Source of the DNA: Puniceicoccales bacterium | GTDB lineage: Bacteria; Verrucomicrobiota; Verrucomicrobiia; Opitutales; UBA953 | Direction: 5' to 3' | Assembly (NCBI GenBank): GCA_031284845.1 | Contig: JAITXH010000083.1 | Coordinates: forward strand, 1-21,891 | Length of the DNA stretch: 21,891 bases | Shown here: positions 8,267 to 14,896 of the stretch, in pieces | How the letters are laid out: the number at the start of each line of letters is the position of its first letter | Numbering within the stretch: position 1 is the stretch's first letter | Notes under the pieces: model-generated | The model's database searches: none | What the model was told of the DNA's origin: nothing | What the model saw: the letters and a program-made list of their open reading frames with translations, nothing else | Program-made: the position numbers and the translations under genes

Positions 8267-8803
8267 TTAGGCGGTCTTCTTGCCTTCCTTGCGGCGGACG
8301 TATTCGCCGACGAGCCGGACACCTTTGCCTTTGTAAGGCTCGACCGGATAGAAGTGTTTCACTTCGGCGGCGACTTTGCCGACGATTTCTTTGTCTGCGC
8401 CGGAGACTTCGAGCTTCGTTCCGTCCACGATGTCCACCTTGATGCCCGCGGGCAGTTTGTAGAGGATCGGGTGGGAGTAGCCGAGTGCGAGATCCAGCGA
8501 GTCACCCTTGAGTGTCGCTTTGAATCCGACGCCTTCGATTTCGAGCTTTTTGGAATATCCGGATACGACACCTTGAACCATATTTTTGATGATGGCCCGT
8601 GCCGTGCCGTGCATGATACCTGCAAAGCGGGATTCTTCGATAGGGGTGACGGTGATCGTTTCTCCCTCTTGTTTGATGGCGACGACCGGGGCAAATGTCT
8701 TGCTCAATTTACCCTTGGGGCCTTCGACGTTGATGGTTTGCCCGGAAATGGCGATCTTGACGCCTTTCGGGATGGTGACTGGAACTTTACCGATTCTACT
8801 CAT
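8267..8803 (-). CDS. rplF: 50S ribosomal protein L6, first gene of the cluster
   Basis: L6 sits at the base of the L7/L12 stalk near the factor-binding site. At 178 residues it has standard length, starting MSRIGKVPVTIPKGVKI, with two repeated L6 domains and the C-terminal signature PYKGKGVRLVGEYVRRKEGKK. The next upstream minus-strand genes should be rpsH, rpsN and rplE, but the preceding 384 bases hold no S8 frame. Beyond them a plus-strand transporter gene diverges. The cluster is therefore broken here, and L6 should be the first gene of a transcript starting in 8804-9187. Confidence 0.97.
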   Translation of the reverse strand: MSRIGKVPVTIPKGVKIAISGQTINVEGPKGKLSKTFAPVVAIKQEGETITVTPIEESRFAGIMHGTARAIIKNMVQGVVSGYSKKLEIEGVGFKATLKGDSLDLALGYSHPILYKLPAGIKVDIVDGTKLEVSGADKEIVGKVAAEVKHFYPVEPYKGKGVRLVGEYVRRKEGKKTA

Positions 8804-9187
8804 GGTGGACTGGCTTGCGAGCCGCGTGGCTGGATGTGTTGGTTTTTGTGGTTTTGCGCATTGTCTGCGCTTGGGTCACGCTCGCCGAACATGCCACGCA
8901 GACGCCGGCGCATCGGTTCCCGGCGTGTCGTTGGATGTGATTGGAGAGAGAGAAGGTCTGCATGGCCCAAAAAGTGAAAAGGCGGTGGAGCAAATCGTTC
9001 TCAAAAAATCCCGCAAGAAAAATTTTGAAAAAAATTGGCGGGCGGTTTTTGCCATCGTTGCGGTGAAAAATGCACATGCCTACCGGGATTCCTGCGTCTG
9101 CTGTTTTTGGCCTGACTTGCAATTTTTATGTTTCCGGCGGACGCTGCACACCTAAGGTGTCGCGCTGCACACACCTTCACTCTTGCA
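8804..9187. other. Divergent intergenic region between rplF and yejE-like gene
   Basis: No gene supported. A 108-codon minus-strand frame (9122-8796) lacks any ribosomal protein motif and has an incoherent composition. The region must carry the promoter of the ribosomal cluster (minus strand) and that of the permease gene (plus strand). AT-rich tracts at about 9001-9033 are the likeliest site. No clean -35/-10 pair could be assigned by eye. Confidence 0.5.
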
Positions 9188-10516
9188 ATGCGCGGCTTTA
9201 AACTCGATCCAAATACCCGGCGGAAACTTCAGCGTTTCCGCTCTATCAAACGTGGTTACTACTCCTTCATTGCTTTGGCCTTTTTTGTCGCCCTCGCCCT
9301 GCTCGGTCCTTGGCTCGTGAACAACCGTGCGCTTGCTGTCCGCTACGACGGGAGCTATTTTTTCCCGACTCTCGGAGGCATCATTCCCGGGAAGACTTTT
9401 GGCCTCGATTACGAATACGAGACGGATTACCGGGCGCTCAAGGAGCATTTTGCCTCGGAGGGGAAGGGGAACTGGGTGTTTTTGCCGCCCGTTCCTTACA
9501 ACGGCACCGAGGTCTGCGAAGTGCTCTCCACGCTCGATTTTCGCGGGGATGGGCGCTACTACCTGCCTGGTGCTGCCATGCCGCTTGCAGAAGGGCAGGT
9601 GTGCCTGCTTCACCCCAATGGGCGTCCGCGCCGCGTCTGGCGCGTGGTCGCCGGGCGCTTGCACGGCCTCTTTCAGGGATACGACATGCACGGTAATCTG
9701 GTTGAAAAAGGCCGTTGGGAAAACGGCGCACAAGCCTCCTACGCGGCGCTCAACCCTGCTTTGCCGCCGGTCTTTGCCGAGCCTGACATGGGCAAGCTGC
9801 GCAGCTTTCTCCCTTATCCCAACAAGCCTGGCGTAGCCGGGCATTTGCTCGGCACGGATGAGTCGGGGCATGACGTGCTGGCGCGCCTTTTTTACGGCTT
9901 CCGCATTCTGTGTGCGGCCAGTGTCATTTACCTCGCGTTCACTTATATTATCGGCATCGCAGCCGGATGCGCGATGGGTTACTTTGGAGGCTGGTTTGAC
10001 ATCGTCGCCCAGCGCGGCATCGAGATCTGGTCCAACATTCCGCATCTCTACCTCATCATCTTTCTCTCTTCGATGCTCGTGCCCGATTTGTTCTGGTTAA
10101 TGATCATCATCGTCGCCTTTTCGTGGATTACGCTCACCTACTACATGCGCACCGGCACCTATCGTGAGAAAGAGCGCGATTACGTGGCTGCGGCCCGCTT
10201 GCTCGGCGCCGGTGCCGGGCGCATCATTTTCCGACACATCCTGCCCAACACTCTCTCGACGGTTGTCACTTTTGTTCCGTTCATGGTGGCGGCGGTCGTC
10301 TTCCAACTCACCGCGCTGGACTTTTTGGGCTTCGGCCTGCCGCCCACTGAGCCGACCTGGGGCGAGATGCTTAAACAAGGCACGGAAAACTTCGACAGCC
10401 CTTGGATACTCGGCAGCGTGGTAGCTTGTCTGGTCACCGTGCTTGTGCTGATAACATTCGTCGGCGAAGCCGTCCGCGAAGCATTCGATCCGAAAAAATT
10501 TACCGTGTATCAATGA
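9188..10516 (+). CDS. YejE-type peptide ABC transporter permease with large periplasmic insertion
   Basis: This is an inner-membrane permease of the OppC/YejE class, which imports oligopeptides; YejABEF takes up microcin C in E. coli. The N-terminus (KLQRFRSIKRGYYSFIAL, then RYDGSYFFP) matches YejE closely, and the C-terminus has FLGFGLPPTEPTWGEML and FVGEAVREAFDPKKF. The GTDESGHDVLARLFYG motif marks the start of the transport domain, followed by five hydrophobic segments. I chose ATG 9188 (442 residues) over the upstream ATG 9128 because similarity starts there. E. coli YejE has about 341 residues; the extra 100 or so lie between TM1 and the GTDE motif. No yejA, yejB or yejF lies beside it. 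No Shine-Dalgarno sequence is visible. Confidence 0.85.
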   Translation: MRGFKLDPNTRRKLQRFRSIKRGYYSFIALAFFVALALLGPWLVNNRALAVRYDGSYFFPTLGGIIPGKTFGLDYEYETDYRALKEHFASEGKGNWVFLPPVPYNGTEVCEVLSTLDFRGDGRYYLPGAAMPLAEGQVCLLHPNGRPRRVWRVVAGRLHGLFQGYDMHGNLVEKGRWENGAQASYAALNPALPPVFAEPDMGKLRSFLPYPNKPGVAGHLLGTDESGHDVLARLFYGFRILCAASVIYLAFTYIIGIAAGCAMGYFGGWFDIVAQRGIEIWSNIPHLYLIIFLSSMLVPDLFWLMIIIVAFSWITLTYYMRTGTYREKERDYVAAARLLGAGAGRIIFRHILPNTLSTVVTFVPFMVAAVVFQLTALDFLGFGLPPTEPTWGEMLKQGTENFDSPWILGSVVACLVTVLVLITFVGEAVREAFDPKKFTVYQ

Positions 10517-10521
10517 CCGCA

Positions 10522-10546
10522 GCCGGAACCCGGCAACGGAATTTTT
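10522..10546 (+). terminator. Weak terminator-like hairpin after yejE-like gene
   Basis: GCCGG (10522-10526) pairs with CCGGC (10530-10534) over a 3-base loop, followed by AACGGAATTTTT. The stem is only 5 bp and the T run is offset by 7 bases, so termination is uncertain. Confidence 0.3.
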
Positions 10547-10630
10547 GTCGAAATAAGCACCCCCCATGGCGACGGCGCTGTGTGAAAAACTCGAAGGTTC
10601 TCTCTTCAAAACAAAACACTTTTTTAACCT

Positions 10631-13600
10631 ATGTCTCATAAATACTTTTGGAGCCTCGCCTGTGGTTTGGCGTTCGGCATCTCAGCACATGCCGCCGCCG
10701 ACGGGCTGATAGGGCGTTGGACTTTTGACGGTGACGCCGCCCAGGGTGGCGTGCGCAATGCTGCTGCGGATAAATATCACGCAACGGCCAGCGGCGCACT
10801 TAAGACCGTTCCCGGGGTCATTGGCGATGCCGTCGAGTTTTCCGGTCAGGCAAAAGTCGAAGTCTCTCCCGAAGTCTTACCTGTCGGGTTGAGCGAGCTT
10901 ACTTTCTCGGCTTGGGTCGCGCCAAGCTCGCTTGAGGGCAATCCCACTATTTTCCGCAAAGAAGATTCCGGTCGGCACGGCGATAACCGCCTCTTTTTTG
11001 GTTTTCGAGGCGAGGGCAAATTCCTCTCTTTGGGTCTCAACTGCGGCGGCAACTACGCCGAATGCGACGCCATCGTCTCCCCTGCGGAACTGAGCGATGG
11101 ACGCTGGCATCTGGTCGCAGGCACATTCGACGGGCGCGTGATGCGCGTCTGGCTCGACGGCAGGGAAATCGGCTCCTTTGAGCGGCAGACCCCATTGAGC
11201 ACCGTCCACGACTTCGCGCCGATGAAGATCAGTCGCGACGCTGTTGCCCACGCGAATTTCCAAACCCTTGAGGCCGCGACCGTGCGTGGCCTCCCGCTGT
11301 TCATCGGCTCCTTCTCCGGCAAGAGCGAGTTCTTCAAAGGCAAGTTGGACGACGCCCGATTCTACTCCAAAGCACTCGACGCGAAACAGCTCACCGCCCT
11401 TTTTGCAGAAGGCAGGCAGGCACCCGACACCAATACCGCCGCCGAAATCGCGAGCAAAGAAGCGGATTCCCTTTACAAAAAAGCGGACACCTTCCTCGCC
11501 ACCCTCCTTGCCACCGATGAGGCACTTGCCCGGGACGCCGCGAAGCAGCTGGATTCCCGCACCGCCGTTGAGTTGCAACGCCGCCTCCGCAGCGACTTCC
11601 CGGAAGAAGTGAACGTTTACATCCTGAAGTGGCAAAAAAGTCCGGTGGCCAATCTGCTGCTGAGTGCCGCAGACCGCGCCGCCGCCGCCCAAAATCTCGC
11701 AATCGCCGCATTCGAGTATCTCCCGCTCACCGAGCACCAGTGGAACTTACTTTCCAAGCCCGAACGCGCCAAATGGGAACGCGCCAAATGGATAAAAAGC
11801 CAGTTTGCGGAGGGCACCGGTTTATCCCCCTCTCTCGATAAAATCGCACTCGGATCAATACTCTACGACATGGAAAATCTCGTGGACGAACGCCCGATGC
11901 GCACCGAATCCGTCGCACGCTATGTCCCGCCGCAGACCCCGGAGACGAAAGACCGCACCGCCGAAGAAGTCCGCAAGACACTCGAAGCAGATTGGCTCTT
12001 CCAATGCGACGGCAAGCCGACCGTGCAGCGCTCCTTGCAGGAAATCGGCTGGGCGCGCCAACTCGTGGAACGCATCGGCTTTGACGCACAGGCCGCCAGC
12101 GCTTACCTCGAAAAACTCAACGAATTTGAAACACAGGCCAAAGCCCAAAAGCCGTCCTCGCTCGATCCGGCCCTCTACTTCGCCGTGCGCGAAGTAAAGC
12201 GCGGCATCATGTTTAAAAATCCGATCATAGACTTCGACTCCCTCCTCTACACCGACAGCCCCAACCCAAGCGGGCGCGAATGGCAGCACGAGACACGTCA
12301 CCGCCTCGGTTACATGGCCGTCCCCGGCGGGCGCCTCCTCGTCCAAAAGGGACTTTCCCCCGCTGGTAAATTCACTCAAATAGCACCCAGTGCCCCCATT
12401 CACGGCACCTTCTGGCGCCCTGATCTCTCCTTCGACGCCACAAAAATCCTCTTCTCCTTCAAGCCCCATAACGAAAAAGCCTTTCACCTCTACGAAATCG
12501 GCATAGACGGCACCGGGCTGCGCCAACTCACCGGCGGCATTTTTGACGACTTCGACCCCGTCTATCTCCCCGACGGCAAGAACATCATGTTCCTCACCAC
12601 ACGCGGCCACATCTACGTCCGCTGCATGCCGCCCACCAATGCCTTCGTCACCGCCCGCATGGCGCTCGACACCAAGCCCGGCGACAAAAATCTCTACATC
12701 GTTTCCCGCAACGGCGAACCCGAATACACACCCTCCGTCATGCACGACGGGCGCGTGATCTACACCCGCTGGGAATACACCGACAAGCCCCTCTGGCGCG
12801 CCCAAAGCCTCTGGACAATGCGCCAAGACGCCACCAACGTCCAGACCTTCTGGGGCAACCAGTCCGTCTGGCCCGACCTCCTCAAGGATGCCCGTCAAAT
12901 CCCCGGCAGCAACCGCATCATGTTCACCGGGAGTGCCCACCACAACTGGTTTTCCGGCAGCATCGGCATCATAGATCCCGCCAAAGGGCTTAACTTCCCC
13001 GATGGCCTCACCAAAGTCACCGCTGAGCTTGAGTGGCCCGAGAGCGGCAACGGCCCCGTGGATCCCAAGGAAAGCCCCAATTACCATGTTTCCGGCAAAT
13101 ACGGCGCATACTATTCCCCGTATCCCCTCGGCGAAAAAGACTTCCTCGTTTCAGCCCAACGCGGCAGAGGCGGCAAATTCGTCCTCCTGCTCATGGACAC
13201 CGACGGCAACCGTGAACTCATCAACGAAGGCACCTACAACATTTGGGATGCCCAGCCCGTCCGCAAGCGCCCTGTGCCCCCCGTGCAGCCCGACCTCGTC
13301 ACATGGCCCACTTACGAGACCCGCAGCAACCCGGCCCATGGGAAAATTTACAGCAACAACGTTTATGAAGGCGCGGATCCGGCCCTCAAAGACAAAGCCA
13401 AATTTTTGCGAATCTGGTCCATTGAGCACAAGACCTACACCTATTGGTTTAAGCGAAATTACGTCTCCTCCGGCCCGGAAATCTCCGCCGTCCAATCCGA
13501 AGGTGTCAAAAAGATCATCGGCACAGTGCCCATCGAAGCCGACGGCAGCGTGAATTTCAACGCGCCCCCCGGCATCGCGCTTCACTTCCAGCTTCTCGAT

Positions 13601-14395
13601 GAAAACCAACGCGCACTCCAGACCATGAAGAGCTTCACCGGCGTCCAGCCCGGAGAAGTGCGCGGCTGTTTCGGCTGCCATGAATCACACATGCTCAAGC
13701 CCGTTGCCGAGCGCACAGGCAAGGCGCTCCTGCGCAAAGCCTCCGAGATCACCCCCGTCCCCTGGAACGATATTACCGTAGGGTATGAACGCTACGTCCA
13801 ACCCGCATTGGACAAGTATTGCGGCTCGTGCCACCAGAACCCGGAGAACATCGCTTACAAGGCGTTCAACGCCACCCTGCGCCCCGGTTTTCTCGGCTTC
13901 AAAGAGCCTTACATGACGCTTCTTGGCCATCCCACCTGGGGCTCCGCCTATAAAAACAGGGCCGGGATGTTTGGCGGCGGCTACGGCTGGGCGGACACCA
14001 TTCTTATCGAGGCTTACAGCACGCTGGATCCCAAGGCTTACTCGACTTATCCCGCGATGACGAAACTCTCCTATAAAAGCCGCCTCGTGGAACGCATGGC
14101 CAGCGGCAAGCACCACGGCGTAAAAGTGGATCCTGTAAACCTCCTTCGCGTGATTCACTGGGTGGACGCCATGGGGCCGTATAACGGCGCAGAAGAAGTG
14201 CGCAAAATGGAAGACCCGCGTTTCCCCGGAAAAGACTGGCTTGCACAACGTCCGCGCATTCACACCGCGCCGATAGTCCAACGCCCAGGCCCATTTGACC
14301 CGTTTGAGACCGATTCCGCCTATGATTCGCCTTCGCCGGATCGCTACAATGCGCTACCGCCGGGAGTGACCAGAAAAGTCGTCGGGCAGAACTAA
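10631..14395 (+). CDS. Exported LamG / HzsA-like dihaem c-type cytochrome protein
   Basis: This is a 1254-residue exported protein. Residues 1-23 form a signal peptide (SLACGLAFGISAHAAADG). Residues 25-260 resemble a LamG/concanavalin-like lectin fold (GLIGRWTFDG, WHLVAGTFDGRVMRVWLDG, LFIGSF, KLDDARFYSKALDAKQ). Residues from about 540 to 880 have beta-propeller-like repeats (DGTGLRQLTGG, DDFDPVYLPDGK, RVIYTRWEYTDK) as in the alpha subunit of hydrazine synthase. Two c-type haem motifs follow: CFGCH at 1013-1017 and CGSCH at 1064-1068, the same number as in HzsA. The C-terminus (APIVQRPGPFDPF) also matches that family as I recall it. No hydrazine synthase beta or gamma partner is present, so the anammox reaction should not be assumed. 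A substrate-binding redox role is inferred. Confidence 0.85.
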   Translation: MSHKYFWSLACGLAFGISAHAAADGLIGRWTFDGDAAQGGVRNAAADKYHATASGALKTVPGVIGDAVEFSGQAKVEVSPEVLPVGLSELTFSAWVAPSSLEGNPTIFRKEDSGRHGDNRLFFGFRGEGKFLSLGLNCGGNYAECDAIVSPAELSDGRWHLVAGTFDGRVMRVWLDGREIGSFERQTPLSTVHDFAPMKISRDAVAHANFQTLEAATVRGLPLFIGSFSGKSEFFKGKLDDARFYSKALDAKQLTALFAEGRQAPDTNTAAEIASKEADSLYKKADTFLATLLATDEALARDAAKQLDSRTAVELQRRLRSDFPEEVNVYILKWQKSPVANLLLSAADRAAAAQNLAIAAFEYLPLTEHQWNLLSKPERAKWERAKWIKSQFAEGTGLSPSLDKIALGSILYDMENLVDERPMRTESVARYVPPQTPETKDRTAEEVRKTLEADWLFQCDGKPTVQRSLQEIGWARQLVERIGFDAQAASAYLEKLNEFETQAKAQKPSSLDPALYFAVREVKRGIMFKNPIIDFDSLLYTDSPNPSGREWQHETRHRLGYMAVPGGRLLVQKGLSPAGKFTQIAPSAPIHGTFWRPDLSFDATKILFSFKPHNEKAFHLYEIGIDGTGLRQLTGGIFDDFDPVYLPDGKNIMFLTTRGHIYVRCMPPTNAFVTARMALDTKPGDKNLYIVSRNGEPEYTPSVMHDGRVIYTRWEYTDKPLWRAQSLWTMRQDATNVQTFWGNQSVWPDLLKDARQIPGSNRIMFTGSAHHNWFSGSIGIIDPAKGLNFPDGLTKVTAELEWPESGNGPVDPKESPNYHVSGKYGAYYSPYPLGEKDFLVSAQRGRGGKFVLLLMDTDGNRELINEGTYNIWDAQPVRKRPVPPVQPDLVTWPTYETRSNPAHGKIYSNNVYEGADPALKDKAKFLRIWSIEHKTYTYWFKRNYVSSGPEISAVQSEGVKKIIGTVPIEADGSVNFNAPPGIALHFQLLDENQRALQTMKSFTGVQPGEVRGCFGCHESHMLKPVAERTGKALLRKASEITPVPWNDITVGYERYVQPALDKYCGSCHQNPENIAYKAFNATLRPGFLGFKEPYMTLLGHPTWGSAYKNRAGMFGGGYGWADTILIEAYSTLDPKAYSTYPAMTKLSYKSRLVERMASGKHHGVKVDPVNLLRVIHWVDAMGPYNGAEEVRKMEDPRFPGKDWLAQRPRIHTAPIVQRPGPFDPFETDSAYDSPSPDRYNALPPGVTRKVVGQN
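11762..11791 (+). repeat. Perfect 15-bp tandem duplication inside the HzsA-like gene
   Basis: The unit GAACGCGCCAAATGG occurs twice without a spacer, giving an in-frame repeat ERAKW-ERAKW. It lies in the linker between the LamG-like and propeller-like parts, so it probably has little effect on folding. Confidence 0.9.
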
Positions 14396-14430
14396 GGAGA
14401 AGCGTTCTGGCTTATTTGTGTGGTTTGCCC

Positions 14431-14459
14431 GGGGCGCAAGCTCGCCCCTCATTCATTTT
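14431..14459 (+). terminator. Terminator-like hairpin after the HzsA-like gene
   Basis: GGGGCG (14431-14436) pairs with CGCCCC (14443-14448) over a 6-base loop, followed by TCATTCATTTT. The T tract is interrupted, so this is a plausible but not strong intrinsic terminator for the upstream gene, 36 bases past its stop. Confidence 0.4.
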
Positions 14460-14582
14460 GGCCACACCTTCATGGGCTAACCGAGTATCTATGTTTCGCG
14501 GAAGCACAGGTGCTCGGCGCAGGAGTGGCGCGTGTTTGGGACGGAGCACAGTATCTTTTTTTCTGAATCCCCCAACGGGGGA

Positions 14583-14783
14583 AAATGTGAATAACCGCCG
14601 GTGAACCGCGAAGTGGTGTAACCGGCGGATAGCCCGTTACCTCGTAATATCGTCCCTGAAGGGGGCGAACTACGACGGTGAAAAGAGTCGCTGGCATAGT
14701 TCGCCCCTTTCAGGGACGCTCAGATAGCAGAGCAGATCCGCCGGTTACAGTGCTTTGCACTTCACCGGCGGTTATTCACATTT
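14583..14783. repeat. Nested inverted-repeat element with three long hairpins (BIME/MITE-like)
   Basis: The outer arms 14583-14605 and 14761-14783 are a perfect 23-bp inverted repeat. Homology between arms continues inward to about 14630 and 14736. Each arm is itself a hairpin. Arm 1 has CCGCCGGT 14595-14602 with ACCGGCGG 14621-14628, and an inner stem ACCGC/GTGGT around a GAA loop. Arm 2 has the same outer stem at 14738-14745 and 14764-14771, and an inner stem AGTGC/GCACT around a TTT loop. The inner stems differ in sequence but both stay paired. A central hairpin pairs 14651-14672 with 14697-14718 (22 bp, one G-T wobble). No transposase frame lies inside, so a non-autonomous or REP-like element is likely. 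Confidence 0.85.
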
Positions 14784-14896
14784 ACCCACTTCGTGGTATT
14801 ATGGGTGTAAGATCTCTCCACTCGAAATAGCGAAGAACCCCGGCTGGCATCTTAAATGTCCGTGTAATCCGTGGGTTAAGAAATTTTCGTCTTTAT

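Larger units (their letters stand above)
14396..14896. other. Non-coding region rich in inverted repeats
   Basis: This 501-base stretch lies between the convergent HzsA-like gene and the GH3-like gene. It has no supported gene. It holds a terminator-like hairpin (14431-14448), the nested inverted-repeat element (14583-14783), a flanking 6-bp hairpin with a 3-base loop (14568-14582, TCCCCC/GGGGGA), and a CCAC/GTGG mini-hairpin (about 14787-14797). The phrase TCCGTGTAATCCGTGGGTTA follows at about 14859. Confidence 0.7.

Noticed and set aside
11855..13087. 410-codon minus-strand frame inside the HzsA-like gene
   Set aside because: The sense frame has clear domain and haem motifs; the antisense frame is open because of the GC-rich third positions.
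10631..14395. Functional hydrazine synthase
   Set aside because: No beta or gamma subunit genes and no anammox context; HzsA-like proteins occur outside anammox bacteria.
14583..14783. Possible CRISPR array
   Set aside because: The repeats are inverted, only two long arms exist, and no regularly spaced direct repeats or cas genes are present.
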